Below the pieces are notes generated by a model that saw nothing but the letters and a program-made list of their open reading frames with translations, did no database searches and had not been told where the DNA came from. Positions 50,086 to 58,327 of a DNA stretch of 64,000 nucleotides are shown one piece after another. Origin of the DNA: Planctomycetales bacterium. GTDB lineage: Bacteria > Planctomycetota > Phycisphaerae > SM23-33. The stretch's first letter is position 1, and each line of letters opens with the position of its first letter. The translations under genes and the position numbers were made by a program. Location of the stretch: contig JAUWNJ010000008.1 in NCBI GenBank assembly GCA_030612725.1, positions 1-64,000 of the forward strand, in the 5' to 3' direction.

Positions 50086-52361
50086 CTCTTCATATCCTTC
50101 TGCGAATACTTTTTCCGCCGCCTGAGACTGTTCGACTTCATCGCATCGGTGGCGACGCCCTCGAAACTCGCCGCGGCGGCGCAGCCTACCAGACAATCGA
50201 GCCAGTGATTATCCGGACGGTTGGGCTTTTGGTACCACTCATGCACCGTCCGGCCATATCCGAAGGTTTCCTTCCAGAACTCGCTGCCGGCTATGTGCTC
50301 GGCGAACAGCTCGTGATTGGTCTTGTCCGAGCCGTACAGAGACACGCAGCCCGTTTCACCCAGCGGCGTCGCAAGGGCCTGGTGGACGTAAGACTTCCAG
50401 TAATTCACATCGACGGCGATGTGGGGAAATTCCTGCGTGCCCCGGACTGTCGGCGTGTACCAATGATGCCCGTACCGCTCACCGGCCTTGCGGCGGTACT
50501 GACTCATCGGCCTGTTGCCCGCCCTGATGCCGACGCCGCGCGACAGCATCATCGTCTCGCCGCCGACCTTGTGCTTGACGGCACCGATGATTTCCGGCTT
50601 GTAGCCCATATCGACAAGTAGCCGGTCGATGCGCAGCAGACCGCCGCCCGTGCGTGGCCACGTCTTGGAGAGCATCTCGGCGACGAGTTCGGACAGTCCC
50701 GCCATGATGGCCCCGTCGTCGCCTTTGCCGGGGAATTTCATTCGCAGCGTGGTCCTGGCGTCCCGCAGGGCGAACCACGGCCGCTTCTGGTCGGGGAACG
50801 CGCCGTAATCGACGATGTAGCCGTTGAAATCATCTTCCCACCCGACAACACAGAAGTAGAGCAGTTTGTCGTGCACGTCGATAAACGCCGTTACGCGACC
50901 GGCTGCCAGCGGCACCGCCCCCCTTGCACGCCCGGAAGTTTTCTCGATCACCTGCTGGACGGTTACGACGTCGTCGGCGACCTGCTCGCTCATCGGGTCG
51001 TTCTGATACTCGGCGAAGAAGGCCTCGGCGTTGCGGAGTTTCAGGTTCATCGCGTGCTGAATGGCCGAGATTTCCACGCCTCGCGTGTACCGCAACGGCC
51101 ACGTCGCCTTCGCTCCGGCGTCCATCACTTTGTGATGCCTGCGGTAGTAAGACGTCTCCGGATGATTCGTCAACTCACGACGCAGACCGTCCTTGCGAAT
51201 CTCGTCGTACTTGTCCCAGTGTTTATCATTGGTCGGCAGCGATTCGAGCATCTTCGTGCACTCGCCCTGCCATTCGGGATTCTTGTCGCGGTCCAGCATC
51301 TGGTCTGACAGGTCGTTTTCGTAAATCTTCGTGCACGGCATGAACGCCGCGATCCGCTCGCCGGGTCCGGCCAGGCCGAGCACGTCGCCATTGAGTAGTT
51401 GCATCCGATACTTGGTCTGCTTGGGCGACTGGGCGGACTGGCGGGTCTGCGGATCGTCCAGGAGCACCAGCGACGGGCGGATGACAGTTCCGTCAGTGCG
51501 GGTGTGCTGCTGACCCTTGAAATCAGAGTCCAGCGATGTAACCGTGATAATTGAGCCGCCCGAAGGATTTTCATCGAGGCCTTTGGGGAGCTCGTCATCC
51601 GACAGCGTCGGAAATACCAGTTTGAGATCGCCCCAGTGCACGTGCGTGAGTTTGCCCCGGCAGTGCTGCTGCTTCTGTCGCTTGGACGAGTTCTCCAGCG
51701 CACGCAGCGGATAGACGGCTTCGGGGAAATCCGCCAGCAGCAGCGGGTTCTCCAGCATGTGCGTTTTGATGGGGTCCATCAGACCGGTGGCCCGCTCCCT
51801 GGTACCGCCGATCAGACAGACAAATTTCCTGTGCCCGGTCAGGATCGCCCAGATAGCCGCACAGCGGGCCAGCGTCGTCTTGCCGCCGCCGCGTGGCATT
51901 GCGAATGCGAACAGCCCGCCGTCGGTGACTGCACGCTCGAGCTTGGTGATGACCTTCAGGTGATGCGGACTCCACTTCCAGAAAAACGCCGACCGAAAGT
52001 AAGTCTCGCAGAATTTCCGCAGGGATTTGCAAGCGGCCTTACGGCGCCTCATGTTCGCAATGTCGGGGATCGGGGCGATGTCCTGGGCGGCCTTGGTCGC
52101 AGCGCGGTTTCGCCTCGCCTGGCGGGCCTTGGCTTGGTCGTAGTCCATCGGCTCGGAGCGGGGGCGGTCATGCTCGGCTATCAGCCAGCGGGCGTACCTG
52201 GTGGAATGTATTCGCTTGCCGTCGCCGAAGCGGAGTGCGGCCGCATCCATCTGCCGGCGGAGTCGGCTGCGACTCAGCACCGCGCCGATTGGCGTGTTGT
52301 TGACCAAACGCAGCAACTGCGTCGGCGTAAGTTTTGTCAGGTCAACTTGTGGCTTAGCCAT
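50079..52361 (-). CDS. Terminase large subunit
   Basis: 760 residues from ATG 52361 (a GTG at 52367 is also open). ATPase motifs: AMPRGGGKTTLARC (Walker A near 157-165) and SLVLLDDPQ (Walker B). The C-terminal nuclease part shows VTAFIDVHDK and LLVDMGYKPEI with acidic metal ligands, followed by a basic tail. The plan is that of the GpA-like, cos-type terminases. It packages DNA into the head through the portal. Directly follows the small subunit with a short overlap. Confidence 0.92.
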   Translation of the reverse strand: MAKPQVDLTKLTPTQLLRLVNNTPIGAVLSRSRLRRQMDAAALRFGDGKRIHSTRYARWLIAEHDRPRSEPMDYDQAKARQARRNRAATKAAQDIAPIPDIANMRRRKAACKSLRKFCETYFRSAFFWKWSPHHLKVITKLERAVTDGGLFAFAMPRGGGKTTLARCAAIWAILTGHRKFVCLIGGTRERATGLMDPIKTHMLENPLLLADFPEAVYPLRALENSSKRQKQQHCRGKLTHVHWGDLKLVFPTLSDDELPKGLDENPSGGSIITVTSLDSDFKGQQHTRTDGTVIRPSLVLLDDPQTRQSAQSPKQTKYRMQLLNGDVLGLAGPGERIAAFMPCTKIYENDLSDQMLDRDKNPEWQGECTKMLESLPTNDKHWDKYDEIRKDGLRRELTNHPETSYYRRHHKVMDAGAKATWPLRYTRGVEISAIQHAMNLKLRNAEAFFAEYQNDPMSEQVADDVVTVQQVIEKTSGRARGAVPLAAGRVTAFIDVHDKLLYFCVVGWEDDFNGYIVDYGAFPDQKRPWFALRDARTTLRMKFPGKGDDGAIMAGLSELVAEMLSKTWPRTGGGLLRIDRLLVDMGYKPEIIGAVKHKVGGETMMLSRGVGIRAGNRPMSQYRRKAGERYGHHWYTPTVRGTQEFPHIAVDVNYWKSYVHQALATPLGETGCVSLYGSDKTNHELFAEHIAGSEFWKETFGYGRTVHEWYQKPNRPDNHWLDCLVGCAAAASFEGVATDAMKSNSLRRRKKYSQKDMKRR

Positions 52362-52596
52362 CGCCACCGGCTATCTCCCGAATCAACCAGGCTGTGTAGT
52401 GAAAAAGATTTATCGACCCGTCAGTCCCGACAGGTGCCCCGGCCTCAATGTGATTACGGACGACCTTGAGATCAACCTTGAGCATTCTGGCGACAACACG
52501 AGGCGTCACCAGCGAGTCGTCGGGCTTGTCAGATCGCTTCACGTTAGTGATGCTACGCATTGCTCGCGGGGCCGGTTTCTTTTTGCGATTGGCCAT
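52354..52596 (-). CDS. Nu1-like terminase small subunit
   Basis: 80 residues. VTPRVVARMLKVDLKVVRNH and IEAGAPVGTDGSINLFHYTA form a winged-helix DNA-binding unit like the N-domain of Nu1-type small terminases, where the helix recognises the cos region. It overlaps both neighbours. An ATG at 52560 is an alternative start with less overlap. Confidence 0.7.
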   Translation of the reverse strand: MANRKKKPAPRAMRSITNVKRSDKPDDSLVTPRVVARMLKVDLKVVRNHIEAGAPVGTDGSINLFHYTAWLIREIAGGDG

Positions 52597-52957
52597 TTTT
52601 CCCGGACACCTTATTTCGCCGCGTACAGAATGGTCGGATGTCGGCGGTGGACCAGAGCCCCCCCCTGGGGCGGCGGTACCCCCGCCTGTTCAATTCTTCA
52701 GCTATCCACCCCCACGTCCGTCGATTGCGCCGCCACTGCTTGGTTATCGACAGGATTTCGGCTTCGGATTCCTCCGCTTGCGATATGGGGATCGGCGCCT
52801 CGGCTTTGGCCTGCTCGGCAATGGTTTTGCGAATCGTTTCAATACCGCGTTCTGCGAATTCAAGGGCGTCGGAAATGCACTCGCGGACACCGACCAGCGT
52901 GCCGAGCGATACGTGGAGACGACTGATAGTTGTAGGCGTTCCTTTTCTTTTACCCAT
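52553..52957 (-). CDS. Small DNA-binding phage protein with recombinase-like helix
   Basis: 134 residues from ATG 52957 (the longer frame runs through a hairpin). A coiled N-half is followed by RRNRRTWGWIAEELNRRGYR and GGLWSTADIRPF, a pattern like the DNA-binding recombinase domain of serine recombinases, but without catalytic part. First gene of the leftward late cluster. Confidence 0.65.
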   Translation of the reverse strand: MGKRKGTPTTISRLHVSLGTLVGVRECISDALEFAERGIETIRKTIAEQAKAEAPIPISQAEESEAEILSITKQWRRNRRTWGWIAEELNRRGYRRPRGGLWSTADIRPFCTRRNKVSGKNGQSQKETGPASNA

Positions 52958-53001
52958 CTTATCCTGCTTATCTATCTTCCGGTGATGGCGAGAGCGCATA
53001 C

Positions 53002-53036
53002 AAAAAGGCCGCACGGGTGCACGGCCCCGTACGGCC
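53002..53036 (-). terminator. GGCCGTACGGGG hairpin at the head of the late cluster
   Basis: Minus strand GGCCGTACGGG-gccgtgca-CCCGTGCGGCC then TTTTTG, 45 nt upstream of the first late-gene ATG. It is a good intrinsic terminator form for leftward RNA and is repeated at 49022 and 40627. Confidence 0.75.
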
Positions 53037-53233
53037 TGGGGGCATTATAACGCTCAGAGACCGCTATTGGAAGCCGAAAAGAATGGGGGAATTTTGAGAC
53101 CATATTGTAACTATCGCCCACATCAAGACATGCGGCAATAAAAAACTGCATATTTTTCAGGAATTGACTTGGCAGGTTCGCAGTTTCATGGCCTGATCCG
53201 ATCGTCAACATGGAAAACAGAAAGGAAAACACG
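53037..53233. promoter_or_regulatory. Divergent control region of the prophage
   Basis: 197 bp between the leftward late cluster and the rightward small-gene cassette. It is more AT-rich than its surroundings and must carry promoters in both directions. Candidate elements such as TATTGTAAC (53102) and TTGACT (53165) are seen but no pair with good spacing is certain. Confidence 0.45.
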
Positions 53234-53455
53234 ATGCGAAAGACAACGACAACGGAATCTTACGAATGGTTGATGACCAAGACCCGCCTCGGACGCCGTA
53301 TTGAACGGCTCGGCTGGAAGCGGCTGGCGAAGATTTACTACACCAATCGGCCCGGCAGTCCCATCCGCAAAGCCATCAACACCGAGGCCCGCCGTTGCGG
53401 GTACACGCCGAGCACCATCCTGTCGCTGAACGCCGACTGGAACGAAATCAACTAG
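53234..53455 (+). CDS. Small phage protein of the rightward cassette
   Basis: 73 residues from ATG 53234, preceded by AAAGGAAAACACG, which decides the start over an ATG at 53210. Basic, helical (TRLGRRIERLGWKRLAKIYY). Possibly DNA-binding. First gene of the rightward cassette. Confidence 0.65.
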   Translation: MRKTTTTESYEWLMTKTRLGRRIERLGWKRLAKIYYTNRPGSPIRKAINTEARRCGYTPSTILSLNADWNEIN

Positions 53456-53464
53456 AAAAGGAGC

Positions 53465-53755
53465 ATGGCCATGAGAATCACGACTATCGAACTTGCCGGA
53501 ACCATCGAAGAAGGAAAACACCTGCCACGGGCATTCGCCCGCATCGGACGCAAACTTGGCGACGATCATATCACCATCGAAATCCTTACCACCGCCGGGG
53601 GCGACGCCGGAGACCGGAAGTATAAGGCCAAGGCCGACGACAGCGACGACCAGTGGTCGATGGCGGAAATCCTCCAGCGGGCACTCGATGGTTATATTGG
53701 CACCGGGACCGACATCCGGGCGTACATGAACGCCATTGAGATGCTCGCCGACTAG
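53465..53755 (+). CDS. Small phage protein of the rightward cassette
   Basis: 96 residues, AAAAGGAGC before ATG. Alpha-beta pattern with acidic centre (KAKADDSDDQWSMAEILQRA). No motif recognised. Confidence 0.65.
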   Translation: MAMRITTIELAGTIEEGKHLPRAFARIGRKLGDDHITIEILTTAGGDAGDRKYKAKADDSDDQWSMAEILQRALDGYIGTGTDIRAYMNAIEMLAD

Positions 53756-53781
53756 ATCAGGGAATGAAAGGACAACGAACC

Positions 53782-54036
53782 ATGACGAAACGAAAAGCCA
53801 AAACCTACGAAGCGGAACACAACGGCCGGAAGGTCCGCGTGACCGTACCGCCGAACACAGAGGCCGAAGACGCACTCGCAGACGCACTGAAGGACAACCT
53901 CGGTCCGGAAGGATGCAGGATTATCGCCCGTTGCATTCGTCGATACATGACGACCGTTCCCGATAATACAAAATCATCCGGAATCCGCGAAGCGAGATGG
54001 TTTGGGAGCATGATGGCCGAGCTTGCCAACGAGTAA
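53782..54036 (+). CDS. Small phage protein of the rightward cassette
   Basis: 84 residues from ATG 53782 after GAAAGGACAACGAACC. KAKTYEAEHNGRKVRVTVPP is followed by helices with a single CRIIARCIRR stretch. Function unknown. Confidence 0.65.
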   Translation: MTKRKAKTYEAEHNGRKVRVTVPPNTEAEDALADALKDNLGPEGCRIIARCIRRYMTTVPDNTKSSGIREARWFGSMMAELANE

Positions 54037-54139
54037 AATAAAACGCCGAAACGCTCGCCGCGGCGGGCGTCGCGGGCCTTGGGCATGGCCCGCCCGATGA
54101 TGGCAACGCCCGGATAAACCTATACAGGAGTACGAAACG

Positions 54140-54685
54140 ATGAAGAAGAACGAAGTAAAAATCGGCAAGGTGTACAGCGCGAAGGTAACCGGCGAGATGG
54201 TGCCGGTTCGCATCGACGCGGTGAACCCGCACGGCGGGTGGGAAGCGACCAATCTGGTCACGAAGAAACGCATCTTCATCAAATCCGCCCAACGACTGCG
54301 TGGCCTGGCGGCGCGGTGGCCAGGTATGCCAAAATCGCCAGCGTCGACCGCCGAGGTTGCGACACGGGCGAAGAAACCCGCAAAGGCGTCCAAAGACGCA
54401 ACCAAAACGAAAAAGCCCGCCAAGGTCAAACCTGACGGCGCAGGGGCGAAAATGAGCGGACTAGACGCAGCGGCAAAGGTTCTGTCCGAAGCGGACGAAC
54501 CGATGAACTGTAAAGACATGGTCAACCTCATGACCGGGCGAGGCTACTGGAAGACCAGCGGCAAGACGCCGGCGGCCACCATCTACGCAGCCATCATCCG
54601 CGAGATCGCAGCCAAGGGCGACGCGGCCCGGTTCCGCAAGACCGAACGCGGCAAATTCGCGTTGGCGGCCGGAAAGGGGAAGTAA
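54140..54685 (+). CDS. HARE-HTH domain regulator
   Basis: 181 residues from ATG 54140 (CAGGAGTACGAAACG upstream). N-terminal beta domain (VKIGKVYSAKVTGEMVPVRI), a Lys/Ala-rich linker (ATRAKKPAKASKDATKTKKP), then a winged-helix HARE-HTH domain at about 105-178: LDAAAKVLSEADEPMNCKDM, MTGRGYWKTSGKTP and RFRKTERGKFAL. Such proteins are frequent in planctomycetes and their phages and bind or sense DNA. Candidate phage regulator. Confidence 0.8.
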   Translation: MKKNEVKIGKVYSAKVTGEMVPVRIDAVNPHGGWEATNLVTKKRIFIKSAQRLRGLAARWPGMPKSPASTAEVATRAKKPAKASKDATKTKKPAKVKPDGAGAKMSGLDAAAKVLSEADEPMNCKDMVNLMTGRGYWKTSGKTPAATIYAAIIREIAAKGDAARFRKTERGKFALAAGKGK

Positions 54686-54688
54686 ACC

Positions 54689-54904
54689 ATGAAGAGACTG
54701 AGCAGCGGAAAAAGCATCCGCATCGCCGCCATGGTACCTCCGGCGCTGAACGACCGGCTCATCCGGCAGGCCGCGAAGGAAACCATCGACCGGAAACAGC
54801 GGATCACGCCAAGCCAGATCGTCCGCTGGGCGTTGGAGGACTACCTCGACGCATGGGAGACCGCTGTGTTCGTCCCCGACGCCGACAATGAAGATAAGCA
54901 ATAG
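54689..54904 (+). CDS. Ribbon-helix-helix-like small protein
   Basis: 71 residues; SGKSIRIAAMVPPALNDRLI then ITPSQIVRWALEDYLDAWE match a short beta strand plus two helices of the ribbon-helix-helix fold. Three bases after the HARE-HTH stop. Likely DNA-binding repressor or partner protein. Confidence 0.7.
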   Translation: MKRLSSGKSIRIAAMVPPALNDRLIRQAAKETIDRKQRITPSQIVRWALEDYLDAWETAVFVPDADNEDKQ

Positions 54905-54928
54905 CGACACCATCAACTCACTTCCCTC

Positions 54929-54957
54929 CACCCCGGTCGCCTCGGCCGGGGTGTTCT
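54929..54957 (+). terminator. Terminator of the rightward cassette
   Basis: CACCCCGG-tcgcctcgg-CCGGGGTG then TTCTTGG, immediately after the last cassette gene and before the convergent Mom-like gene. A strong stem with a weak T run. Confidence 0.7.
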
Positions 54958-54961
54958 TGGT

Positions 54962-55687
54962 CTATGCACCGGCCAAAGCGGGCCGGCGGAACTGCCCCGC
55001 CCTCTCAATCCTGGGTGGATTGCGGGTCTCTCTTGACCCCTCGCCCGCGTCAATCTTCCAAATCAAATCGTCGTGCTTCGGATAAATCTGCGCCCACTCG
55101 ACGGAACTCTCGCGCAGCAGCCGTTTTCGCGTCGCGTGGTTGCACAGGAACCTTACGTACCGGAACTGCCGGCCCCAGACCTTCCGAAGCCCAAGCGAGG
55201 TCCAGAGGCTTTTGCGGCGTGTGCCGTATCGCGTAACCAGCAGTCGCGGATGCACCGGCTCACCGTCGGCAGTCAGGTAAATCTCGGTAGTGATGTACCC
55301 GCCATAAAGCCAGTTAGACCCCTGATAGACATAACCGGGCTTGCCGCGAATCCCGTCCGCCCAGGTGAACAGCAGTACACGCTCAGGCTGGTTCGCCCTG
55401 AACCACCGAGCGCAGCCGGCGAGAAATTCGCTCTCGGTATTTCGTGGTAATTCATCGCGGCAGCACAGACGGCACAGCTCCCAGTAATCGCCCGTGTCCA
55501 GGCTGGGAAAAAGTTTCTGAATAGTGTGCCGCGGCCTCGTGCCCCAGCCCCAGATAGCAGCGCCGCCAAGACCGTGTTCGTCGTAGAAGCCCAAGCTCAC
55601 TATGCAGTGCGGCGGGAAGATGTTGCTGTAGTGCCACCGCAGGCAGAGCCGCTTGGCCTCATTTGTGTCGATGCGGTCAACCTGCAC
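54962..55687 (-). CDS. Mom-like adenine modification protein (GNAT-related)
   Basis: 241 residues from GTG 55687: AGGAGG lies 7 nt upstream, whereas a TTG at 55693 would be too close. The sequence follows the Mom family: LCLRWHYSN, ELCRLCCRDELPRNTESE, LFTWADGIRGKPGYVYQGSN and FRYVRFLC. Phage Mu Mom converts adenines of phage DNA to a hypermodified form that blocks host restriction. It overlaps by 11 bp and follows the ParB-methyltransferase gene, forming a DNA-protection operon. Chemistry in this phage is not known. Confidence 0.75.
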   Translation of the reverse strand: MQVDRIDTNEAKRLCLRWHYSNIFPPHCIVSLGFYDEHGLGGAAIWGWGTRPRHTIQKLFPSLDTGDYWELCRLCCRDELPRNTESEFLAGCARWFRANQPERVLLFTWADGIRGKPGYVYQGSNWLYGGYITTEIYLTADGEPVHPRLLVTRYGTRRKSLWTSLGLRKVWGRQFRYVRFLCNHATRKRLLRESSVEWAQIYPKHDDLIWKIDAGEGSRETRNPPRIERAGQFRRPALAGA

Positions 55688-57098
55688 GGGCAACCCTCCT
55701 GGCTACGCTTCGCTTCGCCGTGGCAAGCCCGGCTCGGCGTTTTGGGGATTTCGTGGAGGCCTGCACGAGTTGGGCCTTCTTGCCGGTGAACTCCTCCCAT
55801 CGCTTCACGATGACATCACAATATAATGTGTCGAGTTCCATCAGGAACGCGCGTCGCTGAGTCTGCTCGGCGGCAATCATCGTCGAGCCGGACCCGCCGA
55901 AGAGGTCCAGGACGTTTTCACCCGGACGCGAGGAGTACTGCATGGGCCGCACGGCCAGGTCCACCGGCTTCTCGGTCAGGTGGACCATGCTCTGCGGGTT
56001 GATCTTCTTGATGCTCCAGACGTCCGTGGCGTTCGCCGGGCCGTAATACTTGTGGGCCGCTCCCTCGCGCCAGCCATAGAAACACCACTCGTGATTGCCC
56101 ATGAAATCCTTCCGCGTCAGGACCGGGTGCTCCTTGACCCAGATAACCATCTGGCTGAAGTACAACTCGGCTTCCTTCAGGGCGTTGGGGTAGTTCCAGA
56201 TGTTGCTGTAGCCGCCCCAGATGTAGAACCCCCGACCGGGCTCCAGCACGCGGCGGATATTGCCGAACCACGCACGCAGGAGAGAGGCGAATTCCTCGTC
56301 GCTTACAAAGTCGTTTGCCAGCGGGCGGTCCTTGGGACGCATCTTCTTGGTCGTGGCGCGGGTCTTGCCGCGAAGCTTGGCGTCCATCCCCTGCTGTCCG
56401 GTGAACTTCTTCGCGGCCTTGGCCGTAACGACGGCGTTGTTCGACCTGGGCGCAACCTTGACGTTGTACGGCGGGTCTGTGTTGACAAGGTGTATCTTCG
56501 CACCGTCCAGGAGCCGGTCCACGTCGGCAACACTTCCGCTGTCGCCGCAGAGCAGCCGGTGTTCGCCCAGGACGTATAGATCGCCCGGCTGGGTGATAGC
56601 CTCATCCGGCGGCGCGGGCACTTCATCCGGATCGGTCAGGCCGTCGGTGATGTCCGCAGTCAGCAGGTGGGCCAGTTCGTCGGCCGAGAAGCCAAACTCG
56701 TCCATGTCAACGTCGGCGTCCTTGAGCTGCTGCAACTGCGCGAGGAGAACCTGCTCATCCCACTCGCTCAATTCGCCCGTTCGATTGTCAGCCAGGGCAA
56801 ACGCCCGGACCTTCGCAGCCTTCAGGTTGGTCCGGACAACGGCCACATGTGTCCAGCCGATCTGCTTGGCGGCCAAGAGTACGCCATTGCCGGCCACGGC
56901 GATACCGCCGGCGGCGACGATGATGGGTTTCTGCTGGCCGAAACGACGCAGACTCTCGGCGATTGCATCGAGGTTTTGCTCCGGATGACGACGTGCGTTT
57001 TCCGGGTCAGGTTTGATTTTCGTAATGGGCGTGGCAAGTGCCCGAAGAGCCGGGGCGATGTAACTCAAGTCCGTGGGGGACTGTTCCGATTTTGACAT
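55677..57098 (-). CDS. ParB-like domain fused to adenine DNA methyltransferase
   Basis: 473 residues. Residues 20-110 form a ParB/Srx-like domain (IKPDPENARRHPEQNLDAIA, GNGVLLAAKQIGW). Residues 170-430 are a methyltransferase with NTDPPYNVK (Asp208-Tyr211, D-P-P-Y type for N6-adenine or N4-cytosine) ahead of VLDLFGGSGSTMIAA (SAM-binding, 397-411), the order of the beta class. KARE-like HLTEKPVDL is present. Together with the Mom-like gene it is expected to modify phage DNA. C-terminal tail is basic. Confidence 0.9.
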   Translation of the reverse strand: MSKSEQSPTDLSYIAPALRALATPITKIKPDPENARRHPEQNLDAIAESLRRFGQQKPIIVAAGGIAVAGNGVLLAAKQIGWTHVAVVRTNLKAAKVRAFALADNRTGELSEWDEQVLLAQLQQLKDADVDMDEFGFSADELAHLLTADITDGLTDPDEVPAPPDEAITQPGDLYVLGEHRLLCGDSGSVADVDRLLDGAKIHLVNTDPPYNVKVAPRSNNAVVTAKAAKKFTGQQGMDAKLRGKTRATTKKMRPKDRPLANDFVSDEEFASLLRAWFGNIRRVLEPGRGFYIWGGYSNIWNYPNALKEAELYFSQMVIWVKEHPVLTRKDFMGNHEWCFYGWREGAAHKYYGPANATDVWSIKKINPQSMVHLTEKPVDLAVRPMQYSSRPGENVLDLFGGSGSTMIAAEQTQRRAFLMELDTLYCDVIVKRWEEFTGKKAQLVQASTKSPKRRAGLATAKRSVARRVARAG

Positions 57099-57426
57099 TT
57101 CCGAACTTCATTCTATCGCCACCTGAAGATTCAAAACGTGGATGTGCCGGGCGTGTAAAATACCTCGATGTATCAGCATCGGGGCGATGCCGGTCAAGTA
57201 TCGCTACCTGACGGCCGCGCCTGGCCTTGTTCCGATCTATGCTTCGGCCTATTCCACTTACGAAACGAGATTTTTATATGACGGGGAAATTGGTTCACGT
57301 CAAAAACAAACAAAAACCAGCAGCGCGGCTGTTCTCCGCCCCCTCTCCTGCGTTGTCTATGGCAAAGTACCTATTCCCTTGCTCTTGCTGTTAGGTCCTC
57401 AATGGTCTGTGGTTCGGCGTCAACGT
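57099..57426. other. Intergenic, no gene seen
   Basis: 328 bp between leftward genes. A rightward open frame at 57142-57444 has no ribosome-binding site or family pattern. The region may hold a promoter for the methyltransferase operon, but none is clear. Confidence 0.5.
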
Positions 57427-57891
57427 TCATGGCAGGATCGGTAGCGCCTTTAGTGAGTTTGGCATCTTGCCCGCTTTGAGGGCTTTCTGCAGTTCGGGCA
57501 AGAGCAGCTGTCGTGTCGTCAGGCCGTTGCCCCACACGATCCACGGCATGAACGCATCCTCAAACGTCAGCACGCCGTCGTCCACGCCGACCAGGAGGGC
57601 TTTGATAACAGCCGACAGCGAACGCCACCGGCGTTGGATTTCCTTGCCGTGTTCCGTCTTGGTTTGGGCGTCGGTTCGTTCGAGTCCGGTAGGCGTGTGT
57701 CGGCAGTCCTCGACGTCGGGATAGGGCAGGCTCATCTCGATGCGTACACCATTATAGACAAATCCAACATGCGCCTCTTTCGGCCCGACCCAGTAGCCGA
57801 ACTCGCTCGCCCCGAAGCGTGCCAGGTTCTTCTCAATCTCGGCCTTTGAGCGATCGACGGGGACTGTCGTATTGTTGGCGTAGTGGGTCAT
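57427..57891 (-). CDS. Hypothetical phage protein
   Basis: 154 residues. VDRSKAEIEKNLARFGASEF and GYWVGPKEAHVGFVYNGVRI open it, with LKALLVGVDDGVLTFEDAFM in the second half; this plan recurs in phages of this type without known function. Its ATG overlaps the stop of an 18-codon ORF by four bases. Confidence 0.7.
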   Translation of the reverse strand: MTHYANNTTVPVDRSKAEIEKNLARFGASEFGYWVGPKEAHVGFVYNGVRIEMSLPYPDVEDCRHTPTGLERTDAQTKTEHGKEIQRRWRSLSAVIKALLVGVDDGVLTFEDAFMPWIVWGNGLTTRQLLLPELQKALKAGKMPNSLKALPILP

Positions 57892-57944
57892 TCCCCCGTC
57901 TCCTTCTCTGCATCGAGCACCGCGATGATTTCTTGGTCGGTCAT
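57888..57944 (-). CDS. 18-codon ORF coupled on both sides
   Basis: ATG 57944 to TGA 57888: MTDQEIIAVLDAEKETGE. It overlaps the gene upstream (ATGA) and the gene downstream (ATGA). The sequence looks like the beginning of a longer phage protein family (starting DEIIAV-x-x-A), so it is either a shortened relic or a peptide kept for coupling. Confidence 0.5.
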   Translation of the reverse strand: MTDQEIIAVLDAEKETGE

Positions 57945-58327
57945 TTCTGCTCCTTCGCTGCGTCTCTCTTTTTCTTTCTGTCCCACAACACCTCTTCCCT
58001 GAAGTTGATTTTGCAAGTCAAGCGTCCTGGCGCCGGTACAGATTTGGGATTCTTCGCGTCGTCGATTTTTCGTCGCCAATCATCCCAATCATTCAATGGG
58101 ATAAAGTGGTTCACGTGCGGGTGTAGTTTTTCTAGTACCTTGAACATCTTGTCCGACACCTTGATAAGTCCTACCATCGCCTTGTCTCGCTCGGCATAGT
58201 GTTTGCGGATAACTCCTGCTATTACGCCGATTATCTCCTCGTTACAACGCCTGTCATATCTGCCCTGTCCAATGAGATGATGTATCTCTGTGGCCGCCGA
58301 CTCTGCAGGGTCTGGTTGATTAGTCAT
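57941..58327 (-). CDS. Hypothetical phage protein
   Basis: 128 residues from ATG 58327 (ATGA overlap with the upstream gene). Helical; PAESAATEIHHLIGQGRYDR and LHPHVNHFIPLNDWDDWRRK. No motif known. Confidence 0.65.
   Translation of the reverse strand: MTNQPDPAESAATEIHHLIGQGRYDRRCNEEIIGVIAGVIRKHYAERDKAMVGLIKVSDKMFKVLEKLHPHVNHFIPLNDWDDWRRKIDDAKNPKSVPAPGRLTCKINFREEVLWDRKKKRDAAKEQK

Noticed and set aside
57142-57444. Rightward 100-codon open frame
   Set aside because: Opposite to all neighbours, no start signal, low-quality sequence; kept as empty intergenic DNA.
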